From: JAAZFF01 sp964405775
GTDB taxonomy: Bacteria; Verrucomicrobiota; Kiritimatiellia; RFP12; UBA3636
Reading direction: 5' to 3'
Length of the DNA: 5,942 nucleotides
Assembly (NCBI GenBank): GCA_964405775.1
Contig: CAYOPG010000108.1
Span: forward strand, 1 to 5,942
Under the pieces are notes generated by a model. The model worked only from the letters and a program-made list of their open reading frames with translations, made no database searches and was not told the DNA's origin. The position numbers were made by a program, and so were the translations under genes. This document shows positions 1-5,535 of this stretch, in pieces. Position 1 is the first letter of the stretch. Each line of letters begins with the position of its first letter.

Positions 1-283
1 GGTGGCAACCGGGCTGATGCGAATGGCCAACACCCCAGACACTGAAATTCGTGTCTGGTGGCAACGTCTCTGTCTTGTAGAGCAGGCGCGGATCGCCGTA
101 TGTTGCGTTGAGACCTACACCAACCCCTCTGCACGGCACGTTGAAGTAGCCGGACACGTCATCGTGGCCGAAGCGTTTTATGAATGCATCCCGCTGCGAA
201 GGGCAGAACGCATTGCAGTCAACCGGAACTGTTTCGAAGCCTTTGCGGCGCAGGGAGCGCAGAAGATTTTCTCTTGGTGTCAC
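1..283 (-). CDS. Uroporphyrinogen decarboxylase-like (URO-D/methyltransferase superfamily) protein, N-terminal part
   Basis: The first 94 codons of a minus-strand gene running off the left edge. It starts at GTG (281-283), so ATG-only searches miss it. An in-frame TGA lies four codons upstream, so no longer start is possible, and AGGA (290-293 on the plus strand) sits about 6 nt before it. The product opens VTPRENLLRSLRRKGFETVPVD, then has FCPSQRDAFIKRFG and a D-V-S-G-Y-F-N stretch. This opening ('TPREN-LL-LRR-G-E-VPV') is how many URO-D-fold proteins of anaerobes begin, a family including cobamide-linked methyltransferases besides true heme-pathway HemE. True HemE usually has a different N-terminus with a conserved RQAGR-type motif, which is not seen here, so I infer a methyltransferase-type or uncharacterised member. 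The catalytic part is outside the window. It lies 227 bp beyond the ORP-type operon behind a probable terminator, so it is probably a separate transcription unit. Confidence 0.72.
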   Translation of the reverse strand, partial: MTPRENLLRSLRRKGFETVPVDCNAFCPSQRDAFIKRFGHDDVSGYFNVPCRGVGVGLNATYGDPRLLYKTETLPPDTNFSVWGVGHSHQPGCH

Positions 284-373
284 GTCGATTCCTCAGATGG
301 CGACCGGATATGGAAAGAATCCTAGCACATAGCGGCTTATAGGTGCAATACGGAAGCAGCGCAGGAACAGTTA

Positions 374-402
374 GGTTGATCTGACCTTACGTCAGATTAA
401 CC
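374..402. promoter_or_regulatory. Long inverted repeat, candidate operator upstream of the URO-D-like gene
   Basis: GGTTGATCTGAC (374-385) and GTCAGATTAACC (391-402) are inverted copies matching at 11 of 12 positions around a 5-nt spacer, CTTAC. It lies 91 bp upstream of the GTG of the URO-D-like gene. A possible minus-strand -10 element, TATATT (plus-strand 422-427), lies just beyond it with no good -35, which would place the repeat at the start of the transcript. No T-tract follows on either strand, so it is not a terminator. The shape suits a dimeric repressor of the GntR or similar class; no cognate regulator is identifiable. Confidence 0.5.
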
Positions 403-442
403 ACTTACATTGTGCACGTAAAATATAAGGAGCTCGGTTATT

Positions 443-489
443 GAAAAAGCTGTCGCGAATCAAAGACTTTCTATTCTGCGAAAACAGCT
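443..489 (-). terminator. Probable rho-independent terminator of the ORP-type operon
   Basis: On the minus strand, 22 bp after the stop of the last operon gene, AGCTGT (484-489) pairs with ACAGCT (448-453). A bulge and a CGC/GCG continuation (478-480 with 454-456) extend the stem, and a run of T residues (444-448) follows at once. The loop is about 21 nt, longer than typical, so the call is moderate. The position, between the operon's last stop and the next gene, supports it. Confidence 0.42.
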
Positions 490-510
490 CCGGAGAAGCC
501 TCCTTGACGG

Positions 511-870
511 CTAATGGTCGCAAATGTTTTCGCCAGGAGCAAGAACCCCGGCAAAATAATCTTCAACCAGCCGTTCCGGCGTTTCGGAGGGAAGCCCCAC
601 TAGCACGTCAATGCCGCTTAGGCCGAAAAGTTCCTGTGCGCGGCGTCCCATTCCGCCGGCGAACACAATCTGAACCCCCATTTTGGCGAGCCAGGCCGGC
701 AGCACTCCCGGTTCATGCGGTGGGGGCGTCAGTTCTTCGCGCGACAGGATCGTTTTACCGTCTTTGTCGGCAACGATCACCGCGAATTGTCCGCAGTGAC
801 CGAAATGCGCACAAAGGCGTCCTTCCGCAATCGGGATGGCGATTTTTATGGTGTTGTTTGTTGACTTCAT
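511..870 (-). CDS. NifX/NifB-type dinitrogenase Fe-Mo cofactor domain protein (third copy, ends in CDH)
   Basis: A 119-residue single-domain protein of the dinitrogenase iron-molybdenum cofactor (NifX/NifB C-terminal, MTH1175-like) fold. The opening strand KIAIPIAEGRLCAHFGHC carries Cys20, His22, His25 and Cys26. HEPGVLPAWLAKMGV (about 52-66), AGGMGRRAQELF (71-82) and the C-terminal GENICDH (113-119) are hallmarks of one subgroup. The family binds Mo/Fe/S-type clusters or small ligands in the cytoplasm; no nitrogenase genes are present, so a nitrogen-fixation role is not implied. It is the last gene of the operon, 48 bp after its neighbour. The ATG has no Shine-Dalgarno and is preceded by an unusual G-free A/C-rich leader. 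Its Cys/His content suggests metal or cluster binding, which is inference. Confidence 0.88.
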   Translation of the reverse strand: MKSTNNTIKIAIPIAEGRLCAHFGHCGQFAVIVADKDGKTILSREELTPPPHEPGVLPAWLAKMGVQIVFAGGMGRRAQELFGLSGIDVLVGLPSETPERLVEDYFAGVLAPGENICDH

Positions 871-900
871 GTTTTGGTTTTTTATGTGGTTTTGGGTTGT
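871..900 (-). promoter_or_regulatory. G-free A/C-rich translation leader lacking a Shine-Dalgarno
   Basis: The 30 nt immediately before the ATG at 870 contain no G on the coding (minus) strand, and AAAACC-type words recur. There is no purine-rich anti-16S match. An unstructured leader like this could start translation without Shine-Dalgarno pairing, for example with help from ribosomal protein S1. This is inference from composition only. Confidence 0.3.
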
Positions 901-918
901 CCTGTTAGCGTTTTTCCG

Positions 919-1281
919 TCATGCCCAGTGACCCGCGACATCGGGTTGCGGGAGTTCCTTCAGTGTTCCTTCTCTGAATGCCTTGAGAGCGTTGGACACT
1001 GTGGCGGCTTCACAGGTGTATACGCGTATGCCAGCAGCCTTCAACACGGCGAACGCCTTGGGGCCGCAATGTCCGCAAACCACTGCCTCGGCGCCAGACC
1101 CTGCCACATGTTGCGCCGCCTGTATGCCTGCGCCTTGCACGGCGTTCAGGTTCTGCGTGTTCGGGACTATTTCAAACGCCCCGCTGCCGGTGTCGTACAC
1201 TAGGAAGTTGGCGGCGCGTCCGAAGCGCATGTCGAGAGGAGCGCCAACGTCTTTGCCCGATGTTGAAAATGCTATTTTCAT
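919..1281 (-). CDS. MTH1175-like NifX-type protein, best candidate for the orange-protein (Orp) subunit
   Basis: A 120-residue NifX-fold protein close in pattern to MTH1175/TM1290 and Desulfovibrio Orp. It starts MKIAFSTSGKDVGAPLDMRFGR; FLVYD (26-30), an NLNAVQGAGIQAAQHVA helix (44-60), the C-G-H-C-G-P-K-A-F segment (69-77) and a C-terminal AGHW follow. Orp of Desulfovibrio gigas holds a linear Mo-Cu-Mo sulfide cluster non-covalently; whether this copy does cannot be read from sequence. Cys69, His71 and Cys72 occupy a loop where many relatives have non-metal residues such as GNVG. The gene overlaps the preceding one by 4 bp (ATGA), indicating translational coupling, with only a weak GGGA upstream. 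Length is normal for the family. Confidence 0.88.
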   Translation of the reverse strand: MKIAFSTSGKDVGAPLDMRFGRAANFLVYDTGSGAFEIVPNTQNLNAVQGAGIQAAQHVAGSGAEAVVCGHCGPKAFAVLKAAGIRVYTCEAATVSNALKAFREGTLKELPQPDVAGHWA

Positions 1282-1562
1282 ATTTCAACATCCCGGGAGC
1301 CGCTGGAGTCCAGCTCGTTAATGCGCGCTTTTATTGAATCCAGCCTTTTTGACAATGCTTCGGCGCACTGGGTAAGCCTTTGTTTTTCATCGCAGGCATA
1401 CGCCATACAGTTTCCCCGTCCCCACCGCGGATTTTCAAATGACCGGTCACCGCGCATGCCGTGCCCTCCACGACGCCTTCTTCCGAAGCCCAATCCGCGG
1501 CCGATGGCGCTGTCGTATGTACGCCCGGTTTCCGCCGGATCTGTTGTGTCTCTGTTTTCCAT
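1278..1562 (-). CDS. Small Gly/Arg-rich protein with C-terminal coiled coil, DUF5320-like
   Basis: A 94-residue protein. The start is the ATG at 1562, because AAAGGA (1571-1576 on the plus strand) lies 8 nt upstream; the in-frame ATG at 1571 overlaps that site, and a longer reading would run through the neighbouring gene. Residues 21-51 are Gly/Arg-rich (GRGLGFGRRRRGGHGMRG, then WGRGNC), followed by Cys52 and Cys57. Residues 59-87 (EKQRLTQCAEALSKRLDSIKARINELD) form a heptad-like amphipathic helix. This low-complexity Gly/Arg segment plus short coiled coil resembles the DUF5320-type proteins that accompany NifX/MinD clusters in anaerobes. No catalytic residues are visible; a scaffold or partner-binding role in the complex is inference. 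It sits 32 bp after one NifX-type gene and overlaps the next by 4 bp. The family name is from memory of the pattern. Confidence 0.75.
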   Translation of the reverse strand: MENRDTTDPAETGRTYDSAIGRGLGFGRRRRGGHGMRGDRSFENPRWGRGNCMAYACDEKQRLTQCAEALSKRLDSIKARINELDSSGSRDVEI

Positions 1563-1594
1563 GATGTGCATCCTTTCAGTATCGATGTTTGTGT

Positions 1595-2038
1595 TTATGT
1601 GTTTGTTATGCCAGATCGCCGCCGTTTGCCGGAACAGGGCGGCGGTATGAGTTGGTTTCGTCCGCGCCCCTGTCCTCCACGCCCTCCGCGCATCCGTCTG
1701 CACCGGCGGCATCCCGGCATTGCGAAGACACTGGAGGTGAGCGTGTCCTCTAAAAAAGCCGCAATGACCTCGTCCAGTTCGCCACACACGAACGGCACTG
1801 TCCGTATGCCCGCGGCAGAGAGCGCGTGGCGGACCGGTTGCGAGACTGCGCCGCAAATGAGAGTGTGCGCCCCGGATGCGGAAAGCCAGGCTATCTTGTC
1901 GTGCAAATCGTCGTTCTCGAAACGGCAAAATGTCCTTGTCGTGGTGTCGCCCGTTCCGCACTCAACAAGACATATTCCCCGCGCCGTGTCGAAGACGGGA
2001 GCTACACGTTTTTCTAAAATGGATATTGCGATAGTCAT
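1595..2038 (-). CDS. NifX-type protein with Cys/Arg/Gly-rich C-terminal tail
   Basis: A 147-residue protein. Residues 1-104 form a NifX/NifB-type cofactor domain: MTIAISILEKRVAPVFD, then LICGAVSQPVRHAL (60-73) and VPFVCGELDEVIAAFL (81-96). The tail has FAMPGCRRCRRMRGGRGG (105-122), a CxxC within an Arg/Gly run, and ends with a basic stretch including another Cys. The 'CGAISRP... VCG.. EVLAAY... MPGC' pattern is a recognisable subgroup found beside MinD/ferredoxin ATPases. Start choice is firm: GAGGAG (2045-2050) lies 6 nt before the ATG. It begins 15 bp after the ATPase fusion, so the two are surely co-transcribed. The CxxC tail could hold metal or mediate contacts; that is inference. Confidence 0.88.
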   Translation of the reverse strand: MTIAISILEKRVAPVFDTARGICLVECGTGDTTTRTFCRFENDDLHDKIAWLSASGAHTLICGAVSQPVRHALSAAGIRTVPFVCGELDEVIAAFLEDTLTSSVFAMPGCRRCRRMRGGRGGQGRGRNQLIPPPCSGKRRRSGITNT

Positions 2039-2053
2039 AAACTTCTCCTCGGC

Positions 2054-3901
2054 CTATGGTGTTGTGCTCAGTATGTCGGCGAGTGCGTCGTTGAGTTCCA
2101 GCAGCGCGGTCTTTGCGGGACTGTCGCCGCAGTCGACGACAATCTTGCCTTGCAGGGCGGCGGCGTGAACCGCCATGTCGAAGGGGATGCGGCCTGCTAT
2201 GGGTGCGTTATGTTTTTGTGCCAATGCCTCTATGCGCGACACCTGGGTTGCGTTCAGGTCGTATTTGTTGATGGCGATTACGGCTGGCATTCCAAAATGC
2301 CCCACCAGAGTAAGCGCGCGTTCGAGATCGTGTACGCCCGATACCGTGGGCTCCACCACAAGAAGCACAAGATCGGTGCCGGTCACCGATGCTATTACAG
2401 GGCACCCTGTGCCGGGAGGGCCGTCGGCAATGATCATGCCGCGCCCAAGTTCAGCGGCTTGTTTCGACGCGGCCTGGCGCACAGTCGTGACGAGCTTGCC
2501 CGAGTTTTCCGCAGCGATGCCCAATCTGGCGTGAAGCATGGGGTCATGTCTGGTTGCGGAAAGGTACCAGACACCGCCGATTTTACCTTTGCGAGATATC
2601 GCACCAACGGGGCAAATGCTCATGCAAAGTCCGCAACCTTCGCACAAATGCTCTTCGATGCGGAATGGAGAGTTGGAATTGTCATCCGAGCCGACCGCGC
2701 CGTCAATCGCGCCGAAGCGGCATAACTTCTTGCAAAGCCCACAACTGGTGCAGGCTTTCCCGTCAATCGTGTAGTCAAAACCGCCGACAAAATCATGGCA
2801 TTCCAACACGACAGGATTCAGGAGCAGGTGCAAATTGGAGGCGTCTACATCGTTGTCAGCCACCACCAGATCCGCGTTCAGGCGTATGAGCGACGCGGCG
2901 ATGGTCGTCTTGCCCGTTCCTCCCTTGCCGCTTATGACTGCAATCTCGCGGTGATGCGTCGCAGACCCGCGCGGAAAAACCTCCCGCCCTGCACCCGTGT
3001 CCACACAAATGCGTTCCTCTTCTGCAAGGGGAGGACACGCTGTGACAAGATTGTCGAAAATATCCAGCACGTTGTCGCGAAACTCCGGAAAGCGCTCTGC
3101 CAGAATTGTCCCAGAGGAATATGCCTCGGCGTATTCGCGCCTGAAAGGTATGCGCCCGGCAATGGGAATACCAACGCTCGATGCGTAGTCGGCAATCAGC
3201 GCGTCCTCTCCGTCTGATCGGTTGATGACGATGGCAGCCGGCACACGCAGCTTCATCGTCAGCCCCGCGGCAAGCTTGAGGTCGTGCAAACCAAACGGAG
3301 TGGACTCCGTGACGAGAAGCGCGGCGTCCGCGCCGTCCATTGCTCTGACAACAGGACATGCAGTGCCAGGCGCCGCGTCCAATATGTTTATTGCTTCCGG
3401 TTTGATATGTCTTTTGACTGAATCCACGACAACCGGTGAGAGTGTTTCGCCGACTTTCAGGATGCCTTGAGCGAAGAAAAACGGCTCATGTCCCGGCGCG
3501 TATTCCACCTGCCCGATCTGGACCGGGCTTTCTGTAATAGCCTTTGCCGGGCAAACGTGGGCGCAGGCGCCGCATGAGTGGCATAGGTCGTTAAAAATCA
3601 GCACTTGCCTTTTAACAAGGGCGATTGCGTTGAACTGGCAGGCGCTGGCGCATTTGCCGCATGCAATGCACGTGTCAGAATCCCACACGGGCTTCGGAAC
3701 CGTCACGCTGTCTCGCGTCGTGGTTTTGGGTCTGACGAACAGATGAGCGTTCGGCTCCTCTACATCGCAGTCAAGCAGGCGGATTTCTCGGCGTTCTCCG
3801 GAAGGCGTTCTTGCATTTCGGTTGCCGAGCGCCCAAGCGAGATTGACTGCAAATGTAGTCTTGCCTGTACCGCCTTTGCCGCTGACGATGGAAATTGTCA
3901 T
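2054..3901 (-). CDS. Tandem fusion of two MinD/ParA-type ATPases each carrying an inserted 2[4Fe-4S] ferredoxin domain
   Basis: A 615-residue cytoplasmic protein made of two homologous halves, each a MinD/Mrp-type P-loop ATPase with a bacterial ferredoxin insert. Half 1 (about 1-300) has a deviant Walker A GKGGTGKTT (8-16), CxxCxxCxxxC motifs at Cys78-81-84-88 and Cys107-110-113-117, and DAAPGT (175-180). Half 2 (about 317-615) has GKGGTGKTT (325-333), Cys384-387-390-394 and Cys420-423-426-430, and DGPPGTGCP (493-501). All sixteen cluster cysteines and both signature lysines are present, so both halves look active. In Desulfovibrio-type ORP loci these ATPases are two adjacent genes; here a linker around 300-316 joins them without an internal Met. 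Likely role: ATP-driven assembly, delivery or positioning with the NifX-type partners. First gene after the sigma-54 promoter. The start fits the conserved MTISIVSGKGG opening, although no Shine-Dalgarno is visible and a tandem GACAACA repeat abuts the ATG. Confidence 0.93.
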   Translation of the reverse strand: MTISIVSGKGGTGKTTFAVNLAWALGNRNARTPSGERREIRLLDCDVEEPNAHLFVRPKTTTRDSVTVPKPVWDSDTCIACGKCASACQFNAIALVKRQVLIFNDLCHSCGACAHVCPAKAITESPVQIGQVEYAPGHEPFFFAQGILKVGETLSPVVVDSVKRHIKPEAINILDAAPGTACPVVRAMDGADAALLVTESTPFGLHDLKLAAGLTMKLRVPAAIVINRSDGEDALIADYASSVGIPIAGRIPFRREYAEAYSSGTILAERFPEFRDNVLDIFDNLVTACPPLAEEERICVDTGAGREVFPRGSATHHREIAVISGKGGTGKTTIAASLIRLNADLVVADNDVDASNLHLLLNPVVLECHDFVGGFDYTIDGKACTSCGLCKKLCRFGAIDGAVGSDDNSNSPFRIEEHLCEGCGLCMSICPVGAISRKGKIGGVWYLSATRHDPMLHARLGIAAENSGKLVTTVRQAASKQAAELGRGMIIADGPPGTGCPVIASVTGTDLVLLVVEPTVSGVHDLERALTLVGHFGMPAVIAINKYDLNATQVSRIEALAQKHNAPIAGRIPFDMAVHAAALQGKIVVDCGDSPAKTALLELNDALADILSTTP

Positions 3902-3931
3902 GTTGTCTGTTGTCTCAAAAAGTGTAAGTCG

Positions 3932-3973
3932 CGCCGTCCGTCTGCTTGTTGCGGCTCCCGGTTGCGGACGGCG
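3932..3973 (-). promoter_or_regulatory. Stable stem-loop in the untranslated leader of the sigma-54 operon
   Basis: CGCCGTCCG (3932-3940) and CGGACGGCG (3965-3973) form a perfect 9-bp GC-rich stem around a 24-nt loop, within the roughly 97-nt leader predicted between the sigma-54 start point (about 3998) and the ATG at 3901. A T run follows on the minus strand (3917-3921) but is about 10 nt from the stem, so it is not a classical terminator. It could stabilise the 5' end or act as an attenuator; function unknown. Confidence 0.5.
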
Positions 3974-4009
3974 TCATTCTGCGACCGGAAGACCTGTGCT
4001 TCCTTATAC

Positions 4010-4024
4010 GCAATTGGTGTGCCA
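4010..4024 (-). promoter_or_regulatory. Sigma-54 (RpoN) -24/-12 promoter of the ORP-type operon
   Basis: On the minus strand TGGCAC (4019-4024), a 5-nt spacer and TTGC (4010-4013) match the sigma-54 consensus TGGCAC-N5-TTGC at every core position, with GG at -24 and GC at -12 in exact register. Transcription should begin near 3998. It lies between the activator gene and the ATPase fusion and points at the latter. Such a promoter is silent without an AAA+ activator, and one is encoded next door. Confidence 0.9.
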
Positions 4025-4108
4025 ATGATCACTCGTCCGTTTTTATCGTGATAAGTTATTGCGGCAGAATAAGATGCACAAATGTTGAAAATCGGATCAA
4101 ATATTCTG

Positions 4109-4126
4109 TGTTGCAAAAGCGCAACA
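4109..4126. promoter_or_regulatory. Upstream activator site 1 (TGTTGC-N6-GCAACA)
   Basis: A perfect 6-bp inverted repeat, TGTTGC (4109-4114) and GCAACA (4121-4126), spaced by 6 nt and centred about 95 bp upstream of the -24 element. This is the usual distance for an enhancer bound by a sigma-54 activator dimer. The adjacent activator is the obvious candidate binder, which is inference. Confidence 0.72.
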
Positions 4127-4130
4127 ATCA

Positions 4131-4136
4131 TGTTGC
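4131..4136 (+). promoter_or_regulatory. Isolated TGTTGC half-site between the two activator sites
   Basis: A single TGTTGC with no partner at the 6-nt spacing, between the two full inverted repeats and 22 bp (about two helical turns) from the left arm of site 1. It may help cooperative binding or be chance. Confidence 0.3.
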
Positions 4137-4142
4137 AGTTAA

Positions 4143-4158
4143 GTTGCACCTCCGCAAC
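4143..4158. promoter_or_regulatory. Upstream activator site 2 (GTTGC-N6-GCAAC)
   Basis: GTTGC (4143-4147) and GCAAC (4154-4158) repeat the site 1 motif with the same 6-nt spacer. The centres of the two sites are 33 bp apart, about three helical turns, so two activator dimers could bind one DNA face. It starts 15 bp after the stop codon of the activator gene. Confidence 0.68.
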
Positions 4159-4173
4159 GCCACGTAGTTGTTC

Positions 4174-5535
4174 TCAGGAGTTGCCGTCTGTGATGCCGAG
4201 CCTTTTCATCCGGCGGTACAGTGTCGCGCGGTGGATGCCAAGCTCGCGGGCTGTGGCTTCGCGCGAGCCTCCATGACGGGACAGGGCGGCTCGTATGGAC
4301 TTTGCATCGAGGCCGTTTCGCGCCTCCGCGAGTGTTTTGGGCGAAACGTCGTCGCCCATGGGTCCTGATGCAAAAATTGTCTCCGGCAGGTGCTCCACTC
4401 CGATGCGTCCCGAAGTGCAGAGTATGAAGGCACGTTCTATTGTGTTTTCCAGTTCGCGTATGTTCCCCGGCCATGGGTGTGCCATCATTAGCGAGAGAGC
4501 CTCGGGCGCGATCCCCTGAATTTTTTTGTTCTGCAGACGGTTGAAGCGCTCGATGAACTGTCCGGCCAACAGGGTGATGTCTTCCGAACGACTACGCAAC
4601 GGCGGCAGTTCCAGCTTCACGACGTTTATGCGGTAGTACAGATCTTCCCGAAATTCGCCTTCGCGGCAGCGTTGCAACAAATCACGGTTTGTCGCGGCGA
4701 CGATGCGTACGTCCGCGCGCTCCGGTTTTACCGCTCCAAGCGGTTCGTAGAGGCGTTCCTGCAGCACACGCAGTAGCTTGACTTGCATCGCCGGGCTGAT
4801 CTCCCCGATTTCGTCCAGAAAAAGCGTCCCGCCTTTTGCTAGGGCAAAGCGACCTGGTTTGTCCTTTTTAGCATCCGTGAATGCCCCTGCTTTGTACCCA
4901 AAAAGCTCCGACTCTAGAAGCGTGTCCGGCAGAGCACCGCAGTTCAGTGCCACAAAAGGTCCGTTCTTGAGCGGACTCATTTCATGGATGGTGCGGGCCA
5001 GCAACTCCTTGCCGGTACCCGTCTCCCCTTGTATCAGAACCGTGCTGCGGCTTGTGGATATTGCGGGAAGTGTCTCGAACAAACGTTGCATGAGCGGGCT
5101 ATGGCTTGAGAGACGCCCTGCGTGGTGGCGCCCTTCGAGCTCCTGTCTGAGAGCGTCAATCTCGGATAAGTCGCGGAAAACCTCCGCCCCTCCGACGATT
5201 TTACCGTTTGGATCACGCAGTACAGCGGTGGAGAGGCTTATGGGGATGCGTACCCCTTTGGCGTTGATGAAGTATGCCGATTTTCCGATGATGGGTCTCC
5301 CGCTCTTGAGAGTGCGGGCGAGTGCGCAGCCGGAGCCGCAGAGACTGGAACGCAACACCTCGCCACACAGCCGTCCGAGTGCCTCTTCGCGTTTCACGCC
5401 GGTTATATGTTCGGCAGCCCTGTTGAAGGAAGTCACGCGCCATTCCATATCCACAGTGAAGACTCCGTCGGATATGCTCTGGAGAATGGCGTCGGTGTTT
5501 GCCGCAGGGCTTTCTGGCGATGGTGTATGTTTCAT
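4174..5535 (-). CDS. PAS-domain sigma-54-dependent transcriptional activator (AAA+, Fis-type HTH), probable ORP operon regulator
   Basis: A 453-residue one-component enhancer-binding protein. An N-terminal PAS sensor (about 11-125, ISDGVFTVD...) carries Cys57, Cys66 and Cys70. The AAA+ domain (about 144-385) has Walker A GETGTGKE (170-177), the sigma-54 contact loop as GAFTDA (217-222, not the usual GAFTGA), Walker B TLFLDEIG (237-244), sensor AATNRDL (280-286) and arginine-finger region FREDLYYRIN (295-304). A Fis-type HTH (about 408-446, REATARELGIHRATLYRRM) binds DNA. There is no phospho-receiver domain, so the PAS is the likely signal input, perhaps redox through its cysteines. It is transcribed towards the promoter it should control, as with DVU2106 of Desulfovibrio. 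Start uncertain: the ATG at 5535 fits the PAS beginning; ATG 5595 and TTG 5604 are in frame, and none has a Shine-Dalgarno. Confidence 0.9.
   Translation of the reverse strand: MKHTPSPESPAANTDAILQSISDGVFTVDMEWRVTSFNRAAEHITGVKREEALGRLCGEVLRSSLCGSGCALARTLKSGRPIIGKSAYFINAKGVRIPISLSTAVLRDPNGKIVGGAEVFRDLSEIDALRQELEGRHHAGRLSSHSPLMQRLFETLPAISTSRSTVLIQGETGTGKELLARTIHEMSPLKNGPFVALNCGALPDTLLESELFGYKAGAFTDAKKDKPGRFALAKGGTLFLDEIGEISPAMQVKLLRVLQERLYEPLGAVKPERADVRIVAATNRDLLQRCREGEFREDLYYRINVVKLELPPLRSRSEDITLLAGQFIERFNRLQNKKIQGIAPEALSLMMAHPWPGNIRELENTIERAFILCTSGRIGVEHLPETIFASGPMGDDVSPKTLAEARNGLDAKSIRAALSRHGGSREATARELGIHRATLYRRMKRLGITDGNS

Noticed and set aside
35..58. Perfect 8-bp inverted repeat CCAGACAC / GTGTCTGG
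   Set aside because: It lies inside the URO-D-like coding region with no T-tract and no intergenic context, so it is probably a by-product of coding sequence.
2..325. Plus-strand open frame of 107 residues
   Set aside because: It is a shadow: the opposite strand reads a recognisable URO-D-type N-terminus with a GTG start and a Shine-Dalgarno, while the plus-strand product resembles nothing.
1563..1961. Longer version of the Gly/Arg-rich protein (227 residues, starting at 1961)
   Set aside because: The extra N-terminal part overlaps the NifX-type gene in another frame and is low-quality sequence; AAAGGA selects the ATG at 1562.
511..2038. Nitrogen-fixation cofactor genes (nifX, nifB)
   Set aside because: The proteins share only the NifX fold; no radical-SAM NifB domain or nitrogenase gene is present, and the context is ORP-like.
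4093..4107. IHF site between the enhancers and the sigma-54 promoter
   Set aside because: ATCAA is present but the flanking W and the TTR part of the consensus do not fit; too weak to annotate.
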